Notes: generated by a model from the letters alone, not told the origin. Shown: positions 32,306 to 41,644, counted from the first letter of the stretch. The stretch: DNA of 64,000 bases from Streptomyces luteogriseus (GCF_014205055.1 NZ_JACHMS010000001.1:4898001-4962000); one strand, 5' to 3'. Made by a program: numbers and translations.

Positions 32306-33091
32306 ATGTCACTGCTCGCGGGGAAGACGGTCGTCGTGTCGGGGGTCGGGGCCGGGCTCGGGCGGCAGGTCGCGGCGGCCGTCGTGCGGGACGGCGGGCG
32401 GGCCGTGCTCGGGGCCCGTACGGAGGCGAACCTGGCGAAGGCGGCCGCCGAGATCGACCCCGGCGGGGCGTGCACCGCGTACCGCGCCACGGACATCTCC
32501 GACGAGGCGCAGTGCGAGGCGCTGGCGGCGGTGGCACGGGAGCGGTTCGGCGGGATCGACGCCGTCGTCCATGTGGCTGCGTTCGACGGCTACTTCGGCG
32601 GACTCGAGGACGCCGACTTCGAGTCCTGGCGGTCCGTCCTCGACGTGAACCTGCTGGGCACGCTGCGGATGACCCGGGCCTGTCTGCCGTCGCTCAAGGA
32701 GGCCGGCGGGTCCGTCGTGTTCGTCGGGACACAGTCGGCGGTGGCCGCCCCGTCGCAGGTGCGGCAGGCGGCGTACGCGGCGTCGAAGGGGGCGCTGACG
32801 AGTGCGATGTACTCGCTCGCGCGGGAGCTCGGGCCGCACCGGATCCGGGTCAACACCGTGCTGCCCGGCTGGATGTGGGGGCCGCCGGTGCAGGCGTACG
32901 TCCGGTTCACGGCGCAGACGGAGGACGTGGACGAGGCGACCGTCCTGGAGCGGCTGGCCGGGCGGATGGCGCTGCCCGAGCTGGCCACGGACGCGGACGT
33001 GGCCGATGCGGCGGTGTTCCTGGCGTCGGACCGGGCGCGGGCGATCACCGGGCAATCGTTGCTGGTCAACGCGGGGGAGCTGATGCGATGA
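32306..33091 (+). CDS. SDR-family oxidoreductase
   Basis: 261 residues, classical SDR: cofactor motif SGVGAGLG, catalytic Ser in VGTQSAVAAPS 13 residues before Tyr of YAASK, and RIRVNTVLPGWMWGPP followed by the late DAAVFLASDRARAITGQSLLVNAG. The Arg in GARTEANL suggests NADP(H). The usual NNAG is VHVAAF here, a departure from the family. ATG 32306 has GGGGAGG seven bases upstream. Driven from the operator-containing divergent promoter. Confidence 0.87.
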   Translation: MSLLAGKTVVVSGVGAGLGRQVAAAVVRDGGRAVLGARTEANLAKAAAEIDPGGACTAYRATDISDEAQCEALAAVARERFGGIDAVVHVAAFDGYFGGLEDADFESWRSVLDVNLLGTLRMTRACLPSLKEAGGSVVFVGTQSAVAAPSQVRQAAYAASKGALTSAMYSLARELGPHRIRVNTVLPGWMWGPPVQAYVRFTAQTEDVDEATVLERLAGRMALPELATDADVADAAVFLASDRARAITGQSLLVNAGELMR

Positions 33092-33103
33092 ACTGAGACG
33101 ATC

Positions 33104-33121
33104 GGTTCATGTAGATGAACC
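33104..33121. promoter_or_regulatory. Inverted repeat GGTTCAT-GTAG-ATGAACC
   Basis: Seven-base perfect arms with a four-base spacer, 13 bp after the SDR stop and 110 bp before the symporter start. It is not followed by a T-run, so an operator for the symporter promoter is more likely than a terminator. Confidence 0.45.
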
Positions 33122-33230
33122 AAGGCCATCACGCCGAACGATTTTGCCTCCCCTTGACCTTACGGTTACTTGTCGTGTCCACGCGGCAGCACTCACGATG
33201 AGCGCCGGGCTGATCCCTGGGAGGGCGCAC

Positions 33231-34802
33231 ATGAACGGTCTCGACTGGGCCGTGCTCATCGGCTACTTCGCCGTGATGGTCGCGATCGGCGTCTGGTCGC
33301 ACAAACGCGTCGACAACGTCAGCGACTTCTTCACCGCCGGCGGCAAGATGCCCTGGTGGCTGTCCGGCATCTCGCACCACATGTCGGGCTACAGCGCGGT
33401 GATGTTCACCGGGTACGCGGGCATCGCCTACACCTACGGCGTCACGTCCTTCGTCACCTGGTCCTTCCCCATCGCCCTCGGTATCGCCATCGGATCGAAG
33501 CTGTTCGCGCCGCGCATCAACCGGCTGCGCTCCCGGCTCCATGTGGCCTCCCCGCTGGAGTATCTGAAGAACCGCTACGACCTGAAGACCCAGCAGGCGC
33601 TGGCCTGGTCCGGGATGCTGCTGAAGATCGTGGACGTGGGCGCCAAGTGGGCCGCCATCGCCACCCTGCTGTCCGTCTTCACGGGGATCTCCCTCAACCA
33701 GGGCATCCTCATCACGGGCGGCATCACGGCGATCTACTGCACGATCGGCGGCCTCTGGGCGGACGCGCTGACCGAACTCGGCCAGTTCATCATCCAGTTG
33801 CTGGCCGGCATCGCGATGTTCGTGGCGGTGTTCGTACGCCTCGACGACCACGGCGGCTTCTTCGGCGTCTGGGACTCGCCCGAGCTCCAGGGCCACGAGA
33901 AACCGCTCGTCGGGCCCTACGGCACGGTGTTCCTGCTCGCGTTCCTCTTCATCAAGCTCTTCGAGTACAACGGCGGCATGCTCAACCAGGCCCAGCGCTA
34001 CATGGCCACGCCGAACGCCAAGGAAGCCGAGCGCTCCGCCCGCCTCTCGGCGATCCTCTGGCTGGTCTGGCCGCTGGTGCTGTTCTTCCCCATGTGGATG
34101 TCGCCCCTGCTGGTCGAGTCGCAGAAGCCGGACGGCTCGGACTCCTACGCCCTGATGACCGAACAGCTCCTGCCGCACGGCCTGTTGGGCCTGGTCATCG
34201 TCGGCTTCTTCTCGCACACCATGGCCATGTGCTCCTCCGACGCCAACGCCATCGCGGCGGTCTTCACCCGGGACTGCGCGCCGGTGATCTGGGCGCGGGC
34301 CCGGGCCTGGAACCAGAGCCAGGGCCTGCGGGTGGCCCGCATCGCCACCGTCGTCTTCCTAGGTCTGTCCATGGCGGCGGCGACGCAGGTCAACTCCCCC
34401 GCCTTCAAGGACATCATCACGGTCGTCATCAAGTGGGTGGCCGGACTGATGGGCCCGATGGCGATCCCGATGATGCTGGGCCTGCTGCGGGCGTTCCGCC
34501 GCTCCGGCCCGACGGCCGCCCTCGCCAGCTGGTCGATGGGTCTGCTCGCGTTCTGGCTGGTGAACTACCCGATCAACTGGAACGTCGAGGGCGGCGTGCC
34601 GCTCCAGTACCAGGTGTCGATCCCGCTGGCCGTCTCGCTGGTCCTGTACATCCTGGTCGGCTACATCAGGCCGGAGGACACTCCGGAGCGGCTGGCGATC
34701 ATCGAGAAGATCAACACGGACGACGACGGCGCGGCATCGGCCGCCGTCCCGACCCCGGCTGGTCCGGCGGACGAGGTGGTACGGACGACGACCAGGGATT
34801 GA
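33231..34802 (+). CDS. Sodium:solute symporter (SSS/SLC5 family)
   Basis: 523-residue polytopic transporter with about 13 helices. N-terminus MNGLDWAVLIGYFAVMVAIGVWSHKRVDNVSDFFTAGGKMPWW is the family start; Na+-site helix GISHHMSGYSAVMFTGYAGIAYTYG, FIKLFEYNGGMLNQAQRYMAT and SHTMAMCSSDANAIAAVFTRD are typical SSS signatures. The frame is open upstream, but GGGAGGG five bases before ATG 33231 and the family alignment fix this start. It may import sugars, carboxylates or amino acids; the substrate cannot be read. Confidence 0.9.
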   Translation: MNGLDWAVLIGYFAVMVAIGVWSHKRVDNVSDFFTAGGKMPWWLSGISHHMSGYSAVMFTGYAGIAYTYGVTSFVTWSFPIALGIAIGSKLFAPRINRLRSRLHVASPLEYLKNRYDLKTQQALAWSGMLLKIVDVGAKWAAIATLLSVFTGISLNQGILITGGITAIYCTIGGLWADALTELGQFIIQLLAGIAMFVAVFVRLDDHGGFFGVWDSPELQGHEKPLVGPYGTVFLLAFLFIKLFEYNGGMLNQAQRYMATPNAKEAERSARLSAILWLVWPLVLFFPMWMSPLLVESQKPDGSDSYALMTEQLLPHGLLGLVIVGFFSHTMAMCSSDANAIAAVFTRDCAPVIWARARAWNQSQGLRVARIATVVFLGLSMAAATQVNSPAFKDIITVVIKWVAGLMGPMAIPMMLGLLRAFRRSGPTAALASWSMGLLAFWLVNYPINWNVEGGVPLQYQVSIPLAVSLVLYILVGYIRPEDTPERLAIIEKINTDDDGAASAAVPTPAGPADEVVRTTTRD

Positions 34803-34817
34803 CTGCTCCCCTCAAGG

Positions 34818-34838
34818 CCGACCGCTCCATCCGGTCGG
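34818..34838 (+). terminator. Short hairpin after symporter gene
   Basis: CCGACCG and CGGTCGG pair around a seven-base loop 15 bp after the symporter stop. There is no strong T-run, so it may be a weak terminator. Confidence 0.4.
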
Positions 34839-35045
34839 GGTCACTCGGCCTCGAGGGCGCGGCATACAGTCAAGCCCTTGCAAGGAAAAGGCAAAGCCAC
34901 CGCAAAGGGTGTCCATCGAGATCCCGGACAGACGGGGCAAGATCGAACACATCTCCCGCCGCTCACTCTGTGACGGATGTTAATTTTCACCGCTGCTCTG
35001 ACTTGACCACCAGAGCCACAGAAAAGAAAACAAACGGGAGAAAAT

Positions 35046-35456
35046 GTGCGTAAGTTGGCAGTAGGCGCCCTCGCGGCTGGCCTCTTCGCCATGGGGGCGG
35101 GCACGGCATTCGCGGCCTCGTGGCACGACATTCCGACGCTCTCGACCGGCGGCGCGAAGTTCCACCATGGCCAGTACAAGTGGCACCCCGCGGGCGTGAA
35201 CCACGGCGCCTTCGAGTGGAAGGGCCAGCTCCAGGACGCCGATCACGGTGACGGCCACAATGTGTACGTCCAGGTGAAGGTCGAGGGCTACGACTGGAAC
35301 CGCTACGACGGCAAGCAGAAGAAGACCGTTCCCGTGGGCGCCTCCAACTGGGCGCCCCCGCAGCGCTACACCGACGACGCGTACATCCGTGTCTGCCGTG
35401 ACAAGGGTTCGTTCAACCCGGACAACTGCTCGACCACCAAGCACTACCAGAGGTAA
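35046..35456 (+). CDS. Small secreted protein, possible bacteriocin-like product
   Basis: 136 residues with a clear Sec signal peptide (MRKLAVGALAAGLFAMGAGTAFA, cleavage about residue 23). The mature part is rich in His, Trp, Tyr, Asp and Lys (KFHHGQYKWHPAG, VEGYDWNRYDGKQKK) and has two Cys near the C-terminus (VCRDKGSFNPDNC), likely one disulfide. Start GTG 35046. It ends just before a terminator hairpin and an ABC ATPase/FtsX-permease pair, the layout of lactococcin-972-type bacteriocin cassettes. Bacteriocin function is inferred from context; I do not recognise the mature sequence. Confidence 0.7.
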   Translation: MRKLAVGALAAGLFAMGAGTAFAASWHDIPTLSTGGAKFHHGQYKWHPAGVNHGAFEWKGQLQDADHGDGHNVYVQVKVEGYDWNRYDGKQKKTVPVGASNWAPPQRYTDDAYIRVCRDKGSFNPDNCSTTKHYQR

Positions 35457-35477
35457 GCGCAACCACAGCTCCACGTA

Positions 35478-35516
35478 CCGGGCCCAGGCTTGTCTCCTGG
35501 GCCCGGTCGCTTCTTT
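35478..35516 (+). terminator. Strong hairpin terminator after secreted-protein gene
   Basis: CCGGGCCCAGG (35478-35488) and CCTGGGCCCGG (35496-35506) form an 11-bp perfect stem with a seven-base loop, followed by TCGCTTCTTT. It lies 21 bp after the stop and runs up to the next gene's start, so it may let only part of the transcription pass into the transporter genes. Confidence 0.8.
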
Positions 35517-36207
35517 GGGGGAAGCCATCAGTACGTCAGAAGTCCTGACCGCCACGGGCATTGACCTCTCCTACGGCGAGCAGCTGGCTGTCAGTGACGC
35601 CCATCTCTCGATCTCCCGGGGGGAGGTCGCGGCCATCACCGGACAGAGCGGATCGGGAAAGTCCTCGCTGCTGTACTGCCTCGCGGGAGTGCTGCCTCCG
35701 GCGCGCGGACAAGTGAGGTTCGAAGGGCAGTCGCTCGGGGATCTCACCGATGACGAGATCAGTGAACTCCGCCGTGAACGCTTCGGCTTCGTCTTCCAGT
35801 ACGGCGAACTGCTCCCGGAGCTGACCATCGAGGAGAACACCGCCCTGCCACTGCGCCTGGCCGGGCAGCGCAAGCGGCCCGCGCTCGCGGCCGCCGGCGA
35901 GGTCCTCTCCCGGCTGGGACTCGGCGAGCTGCGCGAGCGCCGTCCGTCGCAGGTGTCAGGTGGTCAGAACCAACGCGTCGCCGTCGCACGGGCCCTGGTC
36001 CACCGCCCGGCCGTCGTGTTCGCCGACGAGCCGACCGGGTCACTGGACAGCGCCAACGCATCCGCCGTACTGAAGGAGTTCCTCGGCCTGGCGCGTTCGC
36101 AGGGCACTGCCGTCATCCTGGTCACCCATGACCCCACCGTCGCCGCACAGGCCGACAGCCACTACACGATGTCCGACGGAGTCCTCACCCCCCAGGGGGC
36201 GGTGTGA
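35515..36207 (+). CDS. ABC transporter ATP-binding protein (MacB/LolD type)
   Basis: About 230 residues. Walker A GQSGSGKSSLLYCLAG, Q-loop VFQYGELLPELT, signature VSGGQNQRVAVARAL, Walker B VVFADEPTGSLDSA and switch His in LVTHDPT. The start is unclear: TTG 35515 is in frame but without a ribosome site, while GGGGG (35517-35521) would suit the rare start ATC 35527, giving an N-terminus STSEVLTATGIDLSYGE like other family members. The stop overlaps the permease start (GTGA). It energises the FtsX-like permease. Confidence 0.88.
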   Translation: MGEAISTSEVLTATGIDLSYGEQLAVSDAHLSISRGEVAAITGQSGSGKSSLLYCLAGVLPPARGQVRFEGQSLGDLTDDEISELRRERFGFVFQYGELLPELTIEENTALPLRLAGQRKRPALAAAGEVLSRLGLGELRERRPSQVSGGQNQRVAVARALVHRPAVVFADEPTGSLDSANASAVLKEFLGLARSQGTAVILVTHDPTVAAQADSHYTMSDGVLTPQGAV

Positions 36208-38483
36208 GGGAGCTCCTGCTCGGTCTGCGCCTGCTGTTCGGCGCGGGCCGGGGCAACCGCATACGCTTCTTCCTCATGGCGGCCGGCGGCTCCCTCGGGG
36301 TCTGCTGCCTCGCCCTCGTCCTCACCATCCCGCAGATCCTCGACGCGCACGACGGTCGGGCCGCCGCGCGCCAGCCGCGGACCACTTCCGCCCAGGCCGC
36401 GGGTTCCACTCTGCTCCTTCAGCGCACCGACCCCTACGGCTCCAAGGCGTTCACCCGGGTGTTCATCGCCAAGGGGACCGAGAACGCCGGCAAGTTCCCG
36501 CCAGGGCTGAAGGAGCTCCCCGACCCCGGCGAGGTGGTCCTCTCTCCCCGCGCACACGACCTGCTGCGTGACCAGCCCGGCATCAAAGGACTCCTGCCAG
36601 GTCACGAGAAGGGTCTGATCGGCGCGAGAGGGCTCGCCCATCCCGACGAGCTGTTCGCCTACATCGGCACGACACGTGACAAGATCGCCGACGATGGCCG
36701 CGCCCTGAAAGGCTGGGGATACGACTACGCCCCCTTCCCCGCCGTCGAACCCTCGACCCTGACCTACATCCGCTTCGCCCTCGGATCACTGGTCCTGCTC
36801 CCCCTCGGCATCTTCCTCTCCGTCTGTGCCCGGCTCTCCGCCGCCAGCCGGAACCGCCGCCTCGCGTCCCTGCGCCTGCTGGGCCTGAGTACCAAGGGCA
36901 CCCAGCGGGTCAACGCCGCCGAAACCGTCGTCGCGGCCCTCCTCGGCGCGCTTCTCGGCCTCGGTGAGTACTGGGTCCTCAACCAAGTCATGACCCGGAC
37001 CGGGCTGCCCAGTCTGAGGTGGTACCCGGCCGACGGCGCGCTGTCCGTGACGACCATCGCCGTCTGTCTGATCGGGTGCCCGCTCCTCGCCTGGTTCGTC
37101 GGCCGCGCCAGCGCACGCGAAGCCGCCGCCAATCCCCTGGCGGTACGCCGCACCGCCGCCCCCAAACGCCCCACCAAGTGGGGCGGTCTGCTCCTGGTGA
37201 CCGGCTTCGGTATCGTCGCCGGCTACTGCGCCACCGGCTTCACCGACCACCCCGCCAACAGCCTCGGCCTGAACGCCATCGTGATGCCGGCGGGCATTCT
37301 GCTGACGGGCCTGGGGCTGGTGCTGACGCTGCCTCTGATCTCCTACAGCATCGCTCGCGGGCTCGCGCGCACCACCCAGTCCCTCACCCTGAACCTGGCG
37401 ATGCGCCGCAACGAGGTCGAGCCGGGCAGCACCATGCGCGTCGTCACCGGCCTCGTGCTGCTCGTCTTCTCCGCCTCCCTCGCCCAGGGCGTCCTCATCC
37501 AGCTGGAGCAGGTCACCCGGCCGTCCGCTCCCGTGCAGGACTACTCCGTCCCCCTGACCTCGCTGACCACGCGACAGCAGCACGAAGTCGCCGACGTACC
37601 AGGGGTGCGCGCGCACGCGGTGACGGTGATGTCCTGGACCGACCCCGACGGGCCCTCCGACCAGCCCTGGGCCAGCGCCGTCGTCGCCACCTGCGACCAG
37701 CTGACCAAACTGGTACGGCACTCCGAGGGCTGCGTGGACGGCAAGGTGATGCGGCTCAGCGACCCGAACGCGGGCACCGGCCAGGGCGCGCGCCCTGGTG
37801 ACGAGCTCCCGTTCCGCCTGTCAAAGGGCGGTCGTGTCACGACCCTGACCATCACCCTTCCGCAAGACGAGATCACGTACAGCGCCTACGACCCGTCGGC
37901 GGTCCACGGAGCTGACGTGCTCATCCCGCCGTCGGCCGTGCTCGCCGCGGCCCGCCCGCAGGGGGCGCAGTACGTCCTCACCGGCAGCTCCGACCACGAC
38001 GAGGTCCGCAAGGTCCTCGACGGTATCGCCGCCGTCGCCCCGACCGTCGCGGTCGAACCCATCGGCGTGAACATCGAGGGCCTCCAGCAGATCGCCGTCC
38101 TCGAGACCCTGCTTGCCGTCGGCATGATCATGGGTCTCGTCATCGGGACCGCGGCCTTCGTCGTCTCGGCGACCGACCGGGCGGTGGAGCGGCGCCCTCA
38201 GGTCACCGCCGTCACGCTGATCGGAGCACCGGCGCGGACGATGCGAGCCGTGCAGTGCGTACAGGTCGTGCTGCCCCTGAGCGTCGGGCTCGTACTGGCG
38301 CTCGTGACGGGAAAGCTCGCCGAGTCCTGCTATCTGATCACCGGGGGCAGTGAGATCTACTGGGACTCCGCCGGTCTCCCGGTGCTCGCGCTGGCGGCAG
38401 TGGGCGTGGCGGCCGTGTCCGCCGTCGGCACACTTCCGCTCGTAGGACGGCGCATCGACCCGGAACTGATCCGCCGCGACTGA
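36204..38483 (+). CDS. FtsX-like ABC transporter permease
   Basis: 759 residues. Signal-anchor helix near residues 22-45, a large outer loop, three helices about 190-310 with LASLRLLGLSTKGTQRVNAAETVVAALLGALLG (FtsX domain), a central hydrophobic block (about 325-420), a second outer loop and three final helices with a second FtsX domain (about 625-750, VERRPQVTAVTLIGAPARTMRAVQCVQ). This is the duplicated MacB/FtsX layout used for peptide or lipid export and for lactococcin-972-like cassettes. GTG 36204 overlaps the ATPase stop. Confidence 0.88.
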   Translation: MRELLLGLRLLFGAGRGNRIRFFLMAAGGSLGVCCLALVLTIPQILDAHDGRAAARQPRTTSAQAAGSTLLLQRTDPYGSKAFTRVFIAKGTENAGKFPPGLKELPDPGEVVLSPRAHDLLRDQPGIKGLLPGHEKGLIGARGLAHPDELFAYIGTTRDKIADDGRALKGWGYDYAPFPAVEPSTLTYIRFALGSLVLLPLGIFLSVCARLSAASRNRRLASLRLLGLSTKGTQRVNAAETVVAALLGALLGLGEYWVLNQVMTRTGLPSLRWYPADGALSVTTIAVCLIGCPLLAWFVGRASAREAAANPLAVRRTAAPKRPTKWGGLLLVTGFGIVAGYCATGFTDHPANSLGLNAIVMPAGILLTGLGLVLTLPLISYSIARGLARTTQSLTLNLAMRRNEVEPGSTMRVVTGLVLLVFSASLAQGVLIQLEQVTRPSAPVQDYSVPLTSLTTRQQHEVADVPGVRAHAVTVMSWTDPDGPSDQPWASAVVATCDQLTKLVRHSEGCVDGKVMRLSDPNAGTGQGARPGDELPFRLSKGGRVTTLTITLPQDEITYSAYDPSAVHGADVLIPPSAVLAAARPQGAQYVLTGSSDHDEVRKVLDGIAAVAPTVAVEPIGVNIEGLQQIAVLETLLAVGMIMGLVIGTAAFVVSATDRAVERRPQVTAVTLIGAPARTMRAVQCVQVVLPLSVGLVLALVTGKLAESCYLITGGSEIYWDSAGLPVLALAAVGVAAVSAVGTLPLVGRRIDPELIRRD

Positions 38484-38525
38484 CCACGCGCGCTCAGCCG
38501 CCGACGGCTCACCGGCGACGCGGGC

Positions 38526-39641
38526 TCAGGCCCTCGGGTAGCGGGCGAGCCACCCCGGCGACGAGCCGGCCGGGCCGTGCAGGGCCGGGCCCTGGGTCAT
38601 CTCCATGGCGAAGTCGTCGGCGAGTTCCAGGATGGTGGGGCGGCCCTCCAGCTCGGCCAGCCAGGCCGGCGGCAGGGCCGTCTCTCCGTGCAGGGCACCC
38701 AGCAGGCCGCCGGTCAGCGCGCCGGTGGTGGCGGACGGGCCGTCGTGGTTCACCGCGAGGCACAGCCCGTGCCGGACGTCCGCCGCGACCAGCGCGCAGT
38801 ACACGGCGGCGGCCACGAGTCCCTCCGCCGTACCCGCCCCGCTCAGCTCGGCCACGCGCTCCGGGCCCGGCATGCCCTGCCGCACCGCGCCCAGCGCATG
38901 TTGCAGCGCGTCCGACACCGGTTGGTGCGCCGGCCGGACGGCCAGCAGTCCCAAGGCCCGCTGCACGGCCGCGTCGAGGCTCTCGCCCAACGCCAGCGCA
39001 TGCACGATCACGGCGTACGCACCCGCCGCGAGCGAGGCCGTGGGATGGCCGTGGGTCTGCGCGGCGCACTCCACGGCGAGCTGGACGACCAGTTGCGGCT
39101 CCCAGCCCACGAGCAGCCCGAACGGGGCCGACCGGGCGGCGGCCTCGGCCCCGGCCTCCCCGGGGTTCTTGGGCGCCTCCGGGGTCCCCATGGTCTCGTC
39201 GCCGAGCCCCAGCAGCAGGGCGCGGCTGGGGTCCCGGCGCGCGTACAGCCACTCCTCCCGCGCCAGCCACCCGTCTTCCTTGCGGCGCTCGTCGGGCCCC
39301 CAGTCGCGCTGCGTGGCGGCCCAGCGCAGATACGCCCGGTGCAGGTCGGTCGGCGGATGCCAGGCGCCGGTGTCCCGCCTGACCTGGGCTCGGATCAGCC
39401 CGTCGACGGAGAACAGGGTGAGCTGGGTGAGGTGCGTGACCGCGCCGCGTCTGCCGTAGGCGGGGGCCAGGTCCACCAGGCCCTCCGCCCCGTGCGCCTC
39501 CCGAACGGCGTCGACCGTCAGCCCGTCGACCGGCGTGCCCAGCGCGTCTCCCACGGCCACGCCGAGGAGGGTCCCGCGCACCCGGCTGCGGAAGTCCTGC
39601 TGCTCTGTACGGCCCCAGACGGCGCCGGCAGTCGCACCCAC
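38526..39641 (-). CDS. ADP-ribosylglycohydrolase family protein
   Basis: 371-residue all-helical protein of the ARH/DraG family. N-terminal RVRGTLLGVAVGDALGTPVDG is the family signature; the second metal site is present as NHDGPSATTGALTGGLLGALHGE, where many members have GDxDT, so one acidic position differs. DraG-type enzymes remove ADP-ribose from proteins or small molecules using Mg2+. GTG 39641 has GGGGAGG five bases upstream. Monocistronic. Activity is likely but the altered motif leaves some doubt. Confidence 0.83.
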   Translation of the reverse strand: MGATAGAVWGRTEQQDFRSRVRGTLLGVAVGDALGTPVDGLTVDAVREAHGAEGLVDLAPAYGRRGAVTHLTQLTLFSVDGLIRAQVRRDTGAWHPPTDLHRAYLRWAATQRDWGPDERRKEDGWLAREEWLYARRDPSRALLLGLGDETMGTPEAPKNPGEAGAEAAARSAPFGLLVGWEPQLVVQLAVECAAQTHGHPTASLAAGAYAVIVHALALGESLDAAVQRALGLLAVRPAHQPVSDALQHALGAVRQGMPGPERVAELSGAGTAEGLVAAAVYCALVAADVRHGLCLAVNHDGPSATTGALTGGLLGALHGETALPPAWLAELEGRPTILELADDFAMEMTQGPALHGPAGSSPGWLARYPRA

Positions 39642-39733
39642 CTAGACCTCCCCGGGGCACCGTTCACACGTACGACAGCTCAGCACTGTAATCGAACGGG
39701 AACGAGGGGTTCAGAGGGGAGCGACGGACCGGT

Positions 39734-41644
39734 TCAGCGCAGTTCCTCCGGGCACGGCGTGCCCCGGGGGAACTGGTACGGCGCCGCCAGACGGTACGTC
39801 CCGGCCTTCGGGGCCAGCAGCTCCGTCCACTTGTCGCCCTGCGCGTCCTCCTCCGTCTCCGCCAGGCAGCCGTTGACGTTCACATACGTCTTCGGCTCAT
39901 CCTCGGGACGGCTCCGGGACTCCTCCGTCTCCTGCGGCGGCTTCAGGCTCTTGCCCTCCGCGTCGACGATGCTCAGCCACGGCGAGTACGGGATACGGAC
40001 CAGGACCCGGCCCGCCTTCTTCACCTGGAGGACCATCTCGCCCTGCTCGGCCCGGTCGACCACGGCGTTCGGCTCGGCCAGCGGGGTCGGGGCGGTCACC
40101 CTGAACAGCTGCCAGGTGTCGTTGCCCCAGATCTGGGTCAGATACGGCAGCCCGCGCCGCACCAGCGCCCGCTCCCGCTGACCCCCGTCACCGTCCGGCT
40201 CGCCCTTCGGCAGCACGACGTAGTGCACCGCCCAGCGCTTCAGCCACTCGTGGTAGTTCGCCGAGTTGAGGGTGTCGTCGTAGAAGAGGGGGTTGCGCTC
40301 CATGTCGGCCTGGCGGTTCCAGCCGCGGGCCAGATTGACGTACGGGGCGAGCGCGGAGGCCTCGCGGTGGGAGCGGGCGGGGACGACCTCGACCCGGCCC
40401 TTCTCGGCGCCGACCTCCTGCAACTCGTTGACGAGCGGCGCGAGCTCACGGGACCAGGACGCCGCGGGCGCCGTGTGCACGATGTCGTCGACCGTCTTGA
40501 AGCCGATCCATACGCCGAAACCGCAGAGCGCCACGACGGCCGCGTACCACTTGCGGCTGCGCGGCACCGTGAACGGCAGCGCGGCGACCAGCGCGACCCC
40601 GGCGAACAGCATCGCCAGCCGGGTGATGTTCGACCCGATCTGGGAGCTGATCAGCCACACCAGCACGACCCCCAGGCCGTACACGGCGGCCGTGAGCCGG
40701 ACCGTCTTCCAGTCCTGCGGCACCAGCACATAGGCGAGGACCGAGAACGCCAGCGGCAGCAGCACCGAGCCGATCATCATCGGCTGCGTGCCGGAGAACG
40801 GGAACAGCCACGCCGACACCGCCACCACCGCGCTCGGCGCCAGACCCAGCGCCCACGCGCCCGGCCGCCGCTTCTGCAGGAACAGGGCCACCGCCACCAG
40901 ACCCACGAACAGGCCCGCGACCGGCGACGCCATGGTGGCCAGCGCGGCCAGCGGCGCCGCGCTCAGGGCCTTCGCCCAGCGCTTGTACCGCCACCGGTAC
41001 GGCCAGCAGAACACGACGGCGACCGCGCCGAGCGCGAACATCATGCCGAGACCGAACGTCACCCGCCCGGACACCGCGTTGCAGAACAGCCCGAACACGC
41101 CCGCCATCGACGCCCACAGGGGGTTGAGCACGGAGCGGCTGCGCAGGAGGAGCAGGGTCAGCAGACCGGCGGAGACCGTCCCCGCGATCATCATCGTCGT
41201 CCGCACGCCGAGCACCGACATCAGATACGGCGACACCACGCTGTACGACACCGGGTGCATGCCGCCGTACCAGGCGAGGTTGTACGCCGAGTCCGGGTGC
41301 CGGCCGACGAACTCGGCCCACGCGTCCTGCGCGGCCAGATCGCCGCCGCTGTTCGCGAACGTGAAGAACCAGAGGATGTGCAGCGCCGCGGCCAGGCCCG
41401 TGACGGACAGGACCGGATGCCGCAGCATGCGCTCACGCAGCGCCAGGACGGGGGCGGGCCACTCGAACCGCGAGCCGCTGTCACGGCCGCCGCCTTCAGT
41501 TGCCGGGACGGCCTCCGGCGTCTCGTCTTCCGGCGTCTCGCGTTCCGGCGTCTCGCCTTCCGGTGTTTCGGGCAGGCGTATTCGCGGGCCTGGTACCGAG
41601 CCCGGTTCGGCGTCGTCTGCGCGTGTCGGCTCCGCAGTGGCCAC
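39734..41644 (-). CDS. Large polytopic membrane protein with extracytoplasmic domain
   Basis: 636 residues from GTG 41644, chosen because GGGGAG lies nine bases upstream; the frame extends a further 30 Arg-rich residues to 41737. A short disordered part with ETPEGETPERETPEDETPE repeats is followed by about 12 helices (about 70-410) and a C-terminal soluble domain (about 420-636) with YYDDTLNSANYHEWLKRWAVHYVVLP-type sequence. This resembles membrane glycosyltransferase-like proteins of actinobacteria (SCO4438 position, from memory). No catalytic motif is certain. No operon partner. Confidence 0.72.
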   Translation of the reverse strand: MATAEPTRADDAEPGSVPGPRIRLPETPEGETPERETPEDETPEAVPATEGGGRDSGSRFEWPAPVLALRERMLRHPVLSVTGLAAALHILWFFTFANSGGDLAAQDAWAEFVGRHPDSAYNLAWYGGMHPVSYSVVSPYLMSVLGVRTTMMIAGTVSAGLLTLLLLRSRSVLNPLWASMAGVFGLFCNAVSGRVTFGLGMMFALGAVAVVFCWPYRWRYKRWAKALSAAPLAALATMASPVAGLFVGLVAVALFLQKRRPGAWALGLAPSAVVAVSAWLFPFSGTQPMMIGSVLLPLAFSVLAYVLVPQDWKTVRLTAAVYGLGVVLVWLISSQIGSNITRLAMLFAGVALVAALPFTVPRSRKWYAAVVALCGFGVWIGFKTVDDIVHTAPAASWSRELAPLVNELQEVGAEKGRVEVVPARSHREASALAPYVNLARGWNRQADMERNPLFYDDTLNSANYHEWLKRWAVHYVVLPKGEPDGDGGQRERALVRRGLPYLTQIWGNDTWQLFRVTAPTPLAEPNAVVDRAEQGEMVLQVKKAGRVLVRIPYSPWLSIVDAEGKSLKPPQETEESRSRPEDEPKTYVNVNGCLAETEEDAQGDKWTELLAPKAGTYRLAAPYQFPRGTPCPEELR

